Assembly: GCA_029448655.1 (NCBI GenBank)
Contig: JACCLO010000002.1
Coordinates: 2,418,001-2,482,000 of the forward strand
DNA: 64,000 nucleotides
Source of the DNA: Wolfiporia cocos
Lineage: Eukaryota > Basidiomycota > Agaricomycetes > Polyporales > Phaeolaceae
Direction: 5' to 3'
Shown here: positions 1 through 10,956 of the stretch, one piece after another
Numbering within the stretch: the stretch's first letter is position 1
Layout: each line of letters starts with the position of its first letter
Made by a program: the position numbers and the translations under genes
The notes under the pieces: generated by a model
Databases searched by the model: none
Told to the model about the DNA's origin: nothing
What the model saw: the letters and a program-made list of their open reading frames with translations, nothing else

Positions 1-48
1 ATCGACGGCAGGAAACACTGCAGCCCACTTAAATCTTATAACCGCTAG

Positions 49-753
49 ATTACCGCGGTAATTTCTGGTAGCATCGCATACGGAGCTGTCTCGCTATTCA
101 AGGTGCGTCTCGGCGTTTATTCAGTATGGGTCCTCTATAGTCATGTCAGAAATACATTACGCCACACCTCCAACCGCCATCATCTAGCGCGTATGAAGCA
201 GATCGAGATGCTATGACAGCCCAATTTGATGCGGCGGAGGCGCTGCTCAAAGAGATTCAGGCCGAGTCAGCCGCTGTCCGACTTGCGGTTGAGCAGCAGA
301 ATGAGAAGGTAGAAGCGGCAGCTCGAGATGTCGAAGAGATGGTCAAAGAGGCTAGAGAAAGCGAGCTCAAGACGTCCAACGAGATACGCGAAATCCGAGA
401 AGAAGTCAAGAACGTGCGGGAAATGCTTCCAAAGGTGACTGTGACTATGGCTATGGCGTCTCCCTCAGCTAATGCTGCACTTTCAGATGATGGAAAAGAA
501 TAAGGAGACACAAGTACAATCCATAACGGAGTTGCAACAGGAGCTAAAGTCGCTTAAGGCGTTACTGTTGAGCCGTGGTCCGAGTACCCCGAGCGGCTTC
601 AGTTCCCCAGTCATCCCTAGCAAACCGACTATACCTGCTTGGCAATTAGCCGGTGTTACCCCTCCACCGCCTGCATCCAGCGCATCCTCGCTGGTAACTC
701 CAAATGGAAAGGGGAAAGAGGTCGATATACAGTCGGATACTTCCGAGACCTGA
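49..753 (+). CDS. pex14: PEX14, peroxisomal docking protein (3' part)
   Basis: C-terminal 201 residues of a PEX14-like peroxin, the docking factor on the peroxisomal membrane for the PEX5/PEX7 cargo receptors. Visible exons: 49-102, 150-434, 487-753 (stop TGA), with introns of 47 and 52 bp. The first visible exon starts at a CGCTAG acceptor and encodes a hydrophobic stretch containing SIAYGAVSLFK, matching the single transmembrane segment of fungal PEX14. Then comes a charged coiled coil (REIREEVKNVREMLPK) and a proline-rich, disordered tail ending in SDTSET. The N-terminal PEX5-binding domain lies beyond the left window edge. The family call rests on the TM/coiled-coil/Pro-rich order and on recalled fungal PEX14 sequences. 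Nothing indicates inactivation. Confidence 0.82.
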
Positions 754-1149
754 TAGCAATACCACATTATTACGGCTTCACCTGTTTTCTAGATATTTAG
801 TCTGATAATATACGTTGGAATCTCCGCAAACGCTCAGCGCTAGGCGGGACTTTCAGAATCAGTGGAACCGTTTTGAGATTGGCAGATCGAACAACCCCAT
901 GGCGCATCATGTCATGCAGATGCTGCTGGTTACGCAAGTGCCTTACCTGAGTGTGGACAGCAGGATACTTCCGGCGTAGATGGATTCTGAATATTGAACG
1001 TCGACCTGCGATGCGTACTATTAAGCGGTCTAAGGAAGCAGGCCGCGAAAGCAGTTGTATGTTACATAGGGCACTATCGACGAAGGAGCAGCACCAGAAG
1101 CGCGGGTATGCTAGCTATGCAACACGATCAAGCTCAAGAGACATTGGTG
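754..1149. other. convergent 3' intergenic region
   Basis: About 400 bp between the stops of PEX14 (+) and the repeat-built unknown gene (-). Short open frames exist but none shows splice signals or recognisable protein; I see only 3' UTR-type sequence. Confidence 0.6.
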
Positions 1150-4100
1150 TTACGTGCGTGCTGTATTGCCTTGAAGGTAGCTGGGGCGACCAGCGCGACC
1201 GCCAGCCACGTGCTGGGCCGGCGTAGGGTTTAGTGATCTAAGTGGCGGGGCCTCCGCAGTGCCAGCCCTTTTGCCAACCCTAGAGACGGGCCTGGTTGGC
1301 TGCACCTCGCTCCTGTCACTCCATTCGCTGGCCCTAGAGGATGGCCTTGGGATGTCTATCTCGTAATCCTCCACAGGATGAATGCCGGGCGAGACAAGCG
1401 GACTAATTGGGCTCTGTGCAGCGGACCTGACCGTTGTTTGGACAACGCCATCGCCGTTCATGACGTTGGGGAAGTAGCTGGCGGAGCCGCTGTAGTAGCT
1501 CGGCGGACCCCCCACTCGAGGACCCGCTAAAATCACGGTTACGTGAGCATATGCAAGACAAGAAGTTGCACGACGACGAACGGGTATAACGGCTCCCATA
1601 TGCACGTCCGCCGGGTCTTCCGCCGATAGACCGTTTCATGGCCGTTCGAGTGGGGACCTGCCCTTTAGCCTGGTTCTCTGTCCGTAACTCAAAGAGCAGG
1701 TCGCCGCGAGCGTTGAATGTTGGGTTGGACAGGCAATACGCTTGGCTGTTCAAATAGCATGCCTGCCATGTACCTTCGAATTGTCTGAGGTTCTGGAGCA
1801 CCTCTTCAAAATTGTTGGACTTCGGCAGCTGAGCCTCCAACAGTTGTTGGATCTGAACAGCGACATTGCGGGACAAGTCGCCGTCGAACTCTGGCTTCGC
1901 GAGCTGAGGGTTCACGTTATGCACGACATTAACCTTGATCCCGCCTGTGTTTGACTGAAGTACGATAGAAGCATTCCACTTCGCGGTCGTCTTCGCCCTA
2001 AAACGTGAGAGATCAGCATATTACACCTGGAAAAAGGTCAAATATCGGGTAGGACGCGAACCTGCCTGCTCTCTGGTTCGCGGTGTATATTACCTCAAGC
2101 AATATTTCGCCACTCAGCTGCAACTCCATTGCTCCCCCTCCAACCACCGCGGAGAGTGAGGCAAGGTTGCGCGTCGTACCTAAAATCATATGTAAAATGG
2201 TATTACGCAGAGGTTTCTGGATGACCTACATGCGACCGAACATGCTCCTTTCGCAGCGAAGGTCCCCTCGTTTTCGTAGCTGAAGAAAGCGCGATGTTCC
2301 CACTCATATTGCCTAGCACCATCCCTTTGAGGAGGTCCTGCGCTCCATCGGCATTCCTGTGCGGCTTTCTCACGATCTTGCGCCCATGTCAATAGTCGTA
2401 GGTTTGACAATCCATTGTCTTCTACGGTGACCGAGGCGAACTGAGGAATAATAGTTGTGTGCGCATTGATGCGAGCGAGGCGAACCAAGAGATCCTGCTC
2501 GAGCGCAACATCGCGCGATAAGCTAAGCGTGCCATGCGAGAGCATTCTGCCTCCCTGGATAGTCCAATTGGAGGAGAGTTGGAAGTGCGTGGATGGCATT
2601 TGACGGGAATTGGTCATCCCGTAGAGAATGATAGCAGATTCGGTAGTGTCTGAAGACTGCTGCCATAGTTGAATCGGGCTCGTGGAGGTCGCGTTAGAAG
2701 AAACACGATAGGCGACATCGGTCCAGGCATGTATGGGGAGCGATTCACCGACATTAGGTGTCCAGACCGGAATGGACAAAATCACATCCAAGCGCTTGTC
2801 AATGAGAGCCGGGAGGTACTCGGTCTTGATATACCAGAGCATCGCTCGTATCTTCTCAATCGGATTAGCATCTTGGGACTGTAGGAGATTGTCGAAACGG
2901 GAATGTTCATGTGAGAATTCAACATCTGTAGAATAGTTTAGGACAAGTGGTACCAGAATTGGGTTGGTGAGAGTTTGGACATACTGGATAAATCCAAGCG
3001 GATGTGTTGCAGATTGCGGTCTATTTGGTTAATGTGCTGGTTGTATGCGGGCGAGTCATTCGCGCCATCAACACCTCCTAAATCGTCATGATTGACCATC
3101 TTCAAGTCTGCGATGTAGGCGATTTGCCAATCCTCGAATGGATGTTGTTCGCTCCTGGATATTCGCTATGAGTGATGTAGGAGGATTTGCAAATGCAGTA
3201 GCCACTTACTCGTCCCATGGTTGCCGGTTCCTCATTGTTTTCAAAAAGCCCTTCTTCAGGCGTATCAGAACGACGGCGCGTTCATCGCTCAACAGGCGTA
3301 TCCGCATCGGCGCGAATTCCACTGAACAGTAGTCCCCGAAGGACCATTTGGCCAACAGGGATGCGTGTCCTTCGACACCGGACACTATCGCAGAATCCCA
3401 CAGCGATTTTAGGTCAGTATTGATAGAGGCTTGGGAAATCGCGATGACTTGGTCGAAGCCATACATCTCCGACTTGTTGATGATTTGTCTCCATGATGCC
3501 ATCCGTCCGTGGACCGAGTCACCGGTAACATCCGTATCCCAAGACAATGAATCCTCGTCACCAGCAAACCTGAAGGAGGACCGGCGGGAGTCGTAGATGG
3601 TTAGCTGGCCTGTCCCTTCAAGTATATGAAGGTATTGCCCTCCCAGGAACTCGAGTAGATTGTCAAAGTATTGGAGCGTAATATCGTCGGCGTCTTCGTA
3701 TCCAGGTGTCTGGCATAGCTCATAGCAGAAGCGGACATCTTGCAAGAAGTGCGAATATTAGTGCATAGAATCGAGACGACAGTGAAACGCCATACTGTTG
3801 GCATCTATCTTGCACCAAGATAGTGTACCATCAATATCTTCCTCGCACACTATGTCGGTCATGATCGCAATTTCCCAGCCTGTGTATGGCTTATTGCTGT
3901 GTGATATATCTCAGTACAGGTACGAAAGCATCATTTGCATAAACAAGCACGTACTCGGGCGACTCTTCATCTTGATAGAATGTTATCTCATTTAGACTAA
4001 TGTATAGTATCACCTCCTTAGAGCAGACAGCGTTGATGCGAGGGGCGCCGAATTTGATATTGAACTGTACAGTTGCGTCGTGGGAGGCCCATGGACCTCT

Positions 4101-5039
4101 ATATTCCGCTAGCGCAGTGGCCTTCCAGTCTATGTTCTGTCCTAAAATCCCTCCCGCTAGCATAGCGGCCTTAATCCAAGACGAAGAAAGCTGCTCATTG
4201 ATAGTTGCCATAGACACTCCATAAATTTGATCCGTAAAGCGGAAGGGGTGCTCCAACAGCTCCGAATAGTCGATTTTCAGCTGTGTGCGCGAGATATCAA
4301 AGTCAGGGAGGGAGAAAAGAATATTGTTGCCCGCATCCTGAAGGAATTCAAGATACTTCTTCATGTAGAAAGCCAAAGCAGGTTTTCCGGCCACGATCGC
4401 ATCCTCACTAATGAGTTTGGCCTCTATGCCATGGGTCAGCTGATGATTGCGCGAAGGTTATAGCAACTCACTGGGCAGGTCAAAGACGACAACATTTATG
4501 ACATTCTTGCCGTTGCCAAGTCTCTCTTGGGTATTGACGGAGCGTATGTCGAAGCCGACACGGAAGAGAAGCTGTATTTGTGACAGCTCCTGGACGGGTG
4601 AACTGCACATATCGTCTCAGACAGTAATTAACTGTTCTGTAGCGATGACATACCCGTCTGGGACCGACCCGGTAAATGTCTTGTTGTGGTCAAGGTAGAA
4701 GTGGCCTTCTCGTATGTTGATATGTAGAATAGCGTCATGATTGCATACGAACTCCAACGAGGGCTTGTCAAATTTGACATGAAACATTGCATCATATTGT
4801 GCTGGCTGCCGGAGCCGAAGTTTCTGGTAGTAGAAGTCAGCTAACGCGTGTGCATATCCTGCAGGACTTCGTCAAAGGACAGACATTCGTGAAGGAAGAA
4901 AAGACTGACTGAAGTGATCATCGGATCTTTGTGCATTTTCGTGCTGTTGCATGCATTCGACGGCATTCTCGTGCAAAGTAGCGAGCTGTGAATTGATGAA
5001 TCGCCAGGCCTGTGGGGCGCAGTTCTCTCCAATGCACAT
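1150..5039 (-). CDS. large unknown protein with three internal repeats
   Basis: Eleven exons: 4910-5039, 4654-4858, 4472-4602, 3955-4423, 3796-3896, 3210-3738, 2985-3154, 2230-2925, 2062-2179, 1606-1997, 1150-1526. All join in phase and give 1105 residues. A beta-rich module occurs three times, with cores reading MFHVKFDKPSLEF, QFNIKFGAPRINAV and SVEFAPMRIRLLSD, each followed by a strand of the type LxIxxxxxxFY. Two copies of a helical motif (YGVSMATINEQLSSSW and YGFDQVIAISQASINTDL) sit between them. The last ~120 residues are Ser/Pro/Arg-rich and probably disordered. No signal peptide or membrane helix is seen. I recall similar large hypothetical proteins in Agaricomycetes. The FDxVxAIS-xxxIN pattern is reminiscent of TULIP-type lipid-binding domains, but that is a weak inference and no function can be stated. 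Confidence 0.78.
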
Positions 5040-5946
5040 GGTGGGGAATTTCGCCGAGCGTGTAGATGTTCGATGAGGCTAGTATTCAGCTAGCAGTCAG
5101 AGAGCGAATCCAGGAGCTACTCTGGACCATATGTCGTGAACAGAAGTGAGTTATATACTGGGCCAGTCGCCAAAATTCTCAAAGACCACTTCACAACAAT
5201 CGGCTCTTCACAATCAAAGCATCTCAACAAAGCACTAGATACGTCACCTCAACTACTGCGGCACTCGTGAATTGGCCGCCTGCAAGAAAACATGCTCACC
5301 TCGAGCTTACTATTCTTCATTTGTTGGGCGTATCTCGTCATCCTCAGCATGAGGCTGACCACACATATAAAATAGGAACGCGCACAGCCCGGGACATACC
5401 ACTATCGCGGTGGGCAACATTGATGATGAGGTCCTGCGCCAGTGATTTAGCCCATCGGAAATGTCACTTGACAGACGGAAACGGAGGCGCTCATTGATGC
5501 CATTGCCACAACATCATGGAAGAAACCCATTTTAGATCAGGGTCGTTTCGGGACTATCAGAGCAGCGAACTGTGGCTGTAATATGCTGGGCTATCCGTGA
5601 GGCCGTTCATACATTGAATGAGTAGAATCGCCAGATGCTAAGCGTCGAGCGCTCAAGCAAGCTGGACTTTAAGACTGCAATGGAAACATCGTCAGCGATT
5701 ATCGAGAGAGTAAGTCGGAATGTCGAGCTTCCGCGCCATTAAACATCCCTGATTGACCGTAGCCGACAGAACACTGTCAACACATGTTCATCAAAATCCA
5801 GCAACAATTCAATTCAGCCATCAGCGGACTTTCTCGGTGACAATCAGCCTACACATTGCGTACTGACGGTCAATGTCCACCAGCATGAGACAGCGTGCTG
5901 GACGCGATAAGACAATCTAACAACGATCTGCCTCGCTTATGGCTCG

Positions 5947-5991
5947 AGGCTGCTATGGTGCGAGCCAACTAGCTGCCGCTACTTTTGTACA
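5947..5991 (+). repeat. left terminal inverted repeat of MITE
   Basis: Pairs with 6339-6383 as reverse complement, 44 of 45 positions. Confidence 0.85.
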
Positions 5992-6338
5992 GTGGCCAAT
6001 TTGGCCGGCCAAAAAAAAAGTGCACAGGATGCACAGGCAACGGTTAAGCAGTTCAGTTCCCATTAATACAAGTCGCATAGACGGGTCCCAGAGGCACGGC
6101 AACTTGATGACCAAGATGTAGATCAGATAGAATAATCCAAACGTGTTTAGTTGGGCGTTTATATCAACCTAAGCGCGCTTAGATAAAGTTGGCCAATTTT
6201 ATAAATCCCCAAGAAAATAACTCCGTCAATTTTGAGGATAAAAGAATTCTGTCTGGCAGAAATGATCCTACAGCCAATCCGAACACTTCCACCAGAGCGG
6301 ATTTTCTCTACGATTTTTCTATAAGGAGTAGTTTTGCT

Positions 6339-6383
6339 TGTACAAAAGTAGCGGCAGCTAGTTGGCTCGCACCATAGAAGCCT
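6339..6383 (-). repeat. right terminal inverted repeat of MITE
   Basis: Pairs with 5947-5991 as reverse complement, 44 of 45 positions. Confidence 0.85.
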
Positions 6384-7105
6384 GCTTGATACGAGTGCAT
6401 CCTCAATCTAAGTTATAGCCGGCGGACTTGCGACAGTTTTGGCTATGTTGCATACGATCCATATACGCCAGATGACATGATGCCCCGCTCATCAGAGCAA
6501 GGCAACATAGGCGATTTGGACGTCTAGCAGAGCCTCAGGCCTTCAGGTCCGAGTCGTCGTCTTGTGCACTTCGTCAAATAAAACGCACCTCGGCACGTTA
6601 TGATATGCGTAAATGGCATTTCGCCGGGATGATAGTCCTGGTTGTGACTGGACATGGAAAGTGATCATTGCATTATTATACCGATATGAATCGGAAATGC
6701 ACGAGGGCGCTATGGTTCATGAAACGAGGGATCTTAAGATCCTACTAATCATCAGGTCACGTGTTGTGTTGGACGTAAGAAAGTTACAGTAGCAATGGCC
6801 ACATTACTCAGGGACAAAACAATGGAACAAACCATGCAGTATGTACCGTAACTATTACCTCCTCAAGTTTTACTTTATCTAAATTTTTCAGAAATTCTGG
6901 TCAGATTTGGCGGCTTAGTAAGCATCACGTGATGCTTACATAAAGGTGCTGGTTCCTGATGTCGCCTTCCTTACGGTCTGCAGCCACAAGCAGCCTGGAC
7001 CTACCGCTGCGCTCTGTCGCGACGTCGTGCACTGGACTGTAACCCACGCTACTCTCCCAGTCGGATTCATCGGTTCTTCTTGCTGCTGTGCACACGTGAA
7101 CAGAT

Positions 7106-10100
7106 ATGTTCTCTCAATGGCGTCAAGCAGTGGAGAATCTGGCTCAACACTCCCCCAAACAATCCCAGGATCTGTCGGCGGAGGAGCAGTCGCGGCCTTC
7201 CCTTGACATCGGTCTACCTGCAGGGTTGTCTTCATCACAACTTGCAGAGTCTGCTCTTGCAAACCTGAAGAAAACACTAGCTGCTCAACGTTCAGGCAGT
7301 CCAGGTCCCAGCAAGATTTCTCCTTCTAATTCGGAGTCCGCAACAAAGCCGTCTGCTCCACGCTCTACTCTAGAGGACAGAATCCGAGCTAAGCTTGCAG
7401 CTAGCGAAGCATCCGGCTCATCTAACTCGAGCGTGTCCTCCAGGGCAACCACAGTCTCTCCCCCTCCGCGTCCATTGTCCCCGGCTTCGACGCCCTTGCC
7501 CGAAACACCGCTTTCGCATACTGCTACAATGAGCGACCCTCTTTCAGCGGCCTCATCATCGCCGATACAGGGCTCGGCTTTTGAAACGGAGAAGCTCAAT
7601 GGTCCAGAGGACGCACCCTGCGAGGAGGCGGTCCATGTTCCCGCCCAAACACGCCCGCTTTCCCCAGCATCAATTCCGTTGCCAGATTCTCCCGCTCTTC
7701 AGCCCAATGTTGACGCCTCCATTGAGCCGGTCCCAGAGGTTGTAGCGGCCGTATCCGCTGCTGATTCCACCCAGTCATCTTCTCCAGCTGACACCCACCC
7801 TCTCGAGAGCGATGATATTACAACCACGTCAACAAAGTCTGAGCTACAGAATTCAGAGACTGGCTTGCAGAAGGAACTAAAAGACGGCGCGGAGCACTCA
7901 GAGGCAGAAGTCACCGCCCCAGACGGTGAGAAGGGTCACGAGAGTGAGGACGTCCCATATACTGCAGAAGACATAGCCTCGCCGTCCCCAGGTACTCAAC
8001 AGAACCCCACTTGCGGCAACGCTACGGACGCAGAACTCTCTGTCTCTGGTCCGGAACCAGAAGAGGGTTTAGAAGTCTTGCATGAGAAGTCCTCTGTTCA
8101 GGACAGTTCGTCGTCTGAGACGCACACTGCGGAAGCACTGTCCTTGGAAGCTTCTGCACCTGCGCCTGCTTCAGGCTCGGCAGACGATTACCTGAGCCAA
8201 GTGTCTGGAGGTGCTCAAGAGGGTAGGCAGGAGGATACGCCAGCTAGCCGTATAGATTCCGAGCATACAGATGTCGAAGCCCTGCAGAAACGTTTAAAAC
8301 TGGTTGAGCAACGATTTGCTGGTATGCCGCACCGCTGTGGGCCAGTACTTGCTTTGCTTAATTACCGATAGATGTGTCTACGTCCTTCAAGCGACTGCAA
8401 GCTGAAAAGAGGGCCATTGACCAGGCTCTCCGGGAGCTGACGCCTCTAGAGTCCATTCAGGAAGTGGACGCGTTCCGTGATTACATACTGAACATGAACA
8501 TGAAGACTGAGGTATACTCATCGCCTTGGCAGTAAGCAGGCTATCTGATTTTCGCATAGATGACCCAAGATGAGATCAAACGTCTCACTGGAAAGCTCAC
8601 CCGTGCGTCCCGCCGAAGTTGTGCGCTCGCAAATTCCAGCTGATCTACTGCTATCAGGCCAAGAAGAGCGTATTGAAGAGCTCAGAGACATTCACCGCCT
8701 GGAGTCGAAGTCACAATCCGAACAGATCGAGAAGCTCAAGGGACAAGTGGGCGAGGCCGAAGCGTTGCTCAAGGCAACGCAAGACTCCACCTCGCGACTC
8801 GAGGAGGAGTCGGCCAAACAGAGGGCCGAAAATGAGCGCCTCCAGGGCGAGGTCGACCGCGCCAGAGGCGTTGCCAGAGAGGAGGAAGAAAAACGAGTGA
8901 AGGCAGTCGCGCTTTTGAAGACGGTCAGGTCAAAGCTGGTGAAGGCGGAGAAAGAAAGAGATGAAGCACTAAAAGAAATTAACAGCATGAAGGAGAAGGA
9001 GAAGGGGGAGCGCGAGAAGGAGCAAGCAGAGAAGGCAGAACTTCGGCGCGAGATTGAGAAGGCGAATGCGGAGAAGGAGACAGCAATAAGCGGCCTCAAG
9101 GCTCACTTCGACAAAGAGGTCGCCGTGCTTCAGGACCGATACGAGAGGGAGCTGTCAGCGTTGAGAGGACAATACGAACTGGAAGCTATTTCCACTAAGG
9201 TTTGTGATCCTAGACATCATTACCAATACCCTCATTCTCATTGCACTCTAGTCCGCGCATTCACGCGAGATGGAGAGCAGAAATTCGCGTATCTCGGACC
9301 TCGAGAACTCAGTACGCACTCTCGAAGGAGAGAAAGACGAGTTTTTCGACCAACTTCAGCTACGACAAGCCGAACTTGAGTCTTCGAGATCTCGCTTGGA
9401 GTCGCTCGAGGGCCAAACCACAGAGTTCCAGTATCAATTACGAGAGTCAAACGATCGTATCGCTCTTCTAACGGAAGAGCTTGCCGACGCCAGACGGGAG
9501 CAGGAGACGAGGACCCAGGTGGCCGGCCCGTCTGCGGAAGAGGTGACGCGTCTTCTATCAGCAGCAGAGGTCAAGTACGAGTCGCGAATCAGCGACCTTC
9601 GGAAGCAGTTGGCTGCTGTGGAACGAGAGCGGGACGAAGGCGAAGCTGACTGGAGTCGGAAGCTGACTGAAAAGGTCCGGGAACTCGAATCCCTGCGAGG
9701 CATCTTGAGTTCGTCGGCGAAGGTTCGCGAAGAGGAGTCTGAAAGTGCGAATGCTCTAAGGGCAGAGACAGAGACTTTGAAAGGGGAAGTCGAATTATAT
9801 CAGAAGCAAATACTCAATTTGCGAGCACAAGCTGAACGTGTCACAGAGATCGAGGTACGTAACAACAGTTGTCTCTAGCAGCAGTCAATTAGACAGATTA
9901 CTGTCAGAACACGGCGAAGTCACAGATTGCAGAGTACAATTCTAAGATTGCAGCTCTCCAACAGTTGATCGAGAAAGGCAAGAGTCATGAGATCCAACTT
10001 CGTGCTAGTAACAAAGTGAGCAACCTCCTTCGTGCTATTACGGAATCTACCGTACTCATATCAATACATACAGACATTGCGAGAGGAGTTGCGCAAGGTG

Positions 10101-10464
10101 CAATCCTCTGCGGCCCTCTTGGAACGGCAACGCAATCCCGGCGTCGGGTATTGGGCGTCTCGCCAAGACTCGCCATCCGATGCCCTCTCGCCGCGATCCT
10201 CTGTGTCCGACGTCACAACGCGGGAGTCCATATCCCGCCCTGGCTCTCCCACAGTAGCTAAAGCGGACGAGGATATAAACGTAGAATATCTACGAAATGT
10301 AATCCTACAATTCCTGGAGCATAAGGAGATGAGGGTGCGTCTGCTCCATTGCACAAACTCGTACACAGACTCATCACTAGATGCAGCCACATTTGGTTCG
10401 AATACTCTCAACGATTTTACGATTCACGCCACAGGAGACGCGAAGGCTAGTCTCGAAAGTATAA
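7106..10464 (+). CDS. imh1: IMH1-like golgin with C-terminal GRIP domain
   Basis: Eight exons: 7106-8321, 8372-8511, 8560-8602, 8658-9199, 9252-9854, 9908-10015, 10074-10334, 10387-10464; 996 residues. Golgins of this class tether vesicles at the trans-Golgi, recruited by Arl1-GTP through the GRIP domain. The first ~400 residues are Ser/Pro/Glu-rich low complexity after a conserved-looking start MFSQWRQAVENLAQ. Residues ~400-880 form a long coiled coil (repeated EEEKRVKA, EKEKGEREKEQAEKAEL types). The end is a GRIP domain: VEYLRNVILQFLEHKEM, then after the last intron LVRILSTILRFTPQE. The intron splitting the GRIP domain is in phase 0. The ATG is the first in the frame and gives the typical golgin N terminus. 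The family call is strong; the exact orthologue name is inferred. Confidence 0.92.
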
Positions 10465-10956
10465 TAATTTGCACAGGCACCGACCGAAACAACCCACTGT
10501 ACACTTGCTGATTCCGGATACCACTTGCTTCACTGTATATACTAGCGTTGCCCACTCAGGACTCATGGAATGGAGTGTAACTATACTTATGTACTGCGTG
10601 ACGCGGATGTTTACTACCACTTCCACAACTTAGTCGTGACTCCTTGAGCGATGTTCTTGAATTGAGGCGTCTCATGAATCACCAGAAGCAGTAAGTACTC
10701 TACTGTGTCGCATCACTGCCAAATCTTCAGTCTGTGAAGGCGTGGTGAGAGAGCTCAAGCTGAGAATGTATTCTGTAGCGTCTACTACAGTTTCCTTTCC
10801 CATCTCCAGTGTGGTTACGATCAGCTGGATCGAGATCGAGATCACTGTCTTGTGGCGGGCGAGTACACGTTGTGCGTGACTTACCACTGCCACTGTAGGC
10901 GGCAAGTCTGCGTTCTCGCTACGCACAACGAAGAACATTAGTCTTGAGCTGTTAGA
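10465..10956. other. intergenic, golgin 3' end to MED5 start
   Basis: 492 bp in tandem orientation. A minus-strand open frame at 10672-10938 has no recognisable similarity and lies across the presumed MED5 promoter; I do not call it a gene. Confidence 0.5.

Larger units (their letters stand above)
5947..6383. mobile_element. MITE-like element with 45-bp terminal inverted repeats
   Basis: The arms 5947-5991 and 6339-6383 are reverse complements over 45 bp with one mismatch (the sixth base from each outer end). The core of the arm reads CTATGGTGCGAGCCAACTAG on the left. The ~350 bp between them has no coding potential, as expected of a non-autonomous miniature inverted-repeat element. If a TA target duplication is assumed (5938-5939 and 6390-6391), the unit would be 450 bp and fit a Tc1/mariner-type parent, but that assignment is inference. 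Near-identity of the arms suggests a fairly recent insertion. Confidence 0.75.
5040..7105. other. gene-free 2-kb intergenic region with one MITE
   Basis: No spliced or unspliced gene could be built between the unknown gene (-) and the golgin gene (+), which are divergently transcribed. The centre holds an inverted-repeat element (separate entry). The rest is unremarkable and AT-richer than the genes. Confidence 0.6.

Noticed and set aside
10672..10938. 88-codon minus-strand open frame upstream of MED5
   Set aside because: No similarity recognised, no splice partners, lies in a probable promoter.
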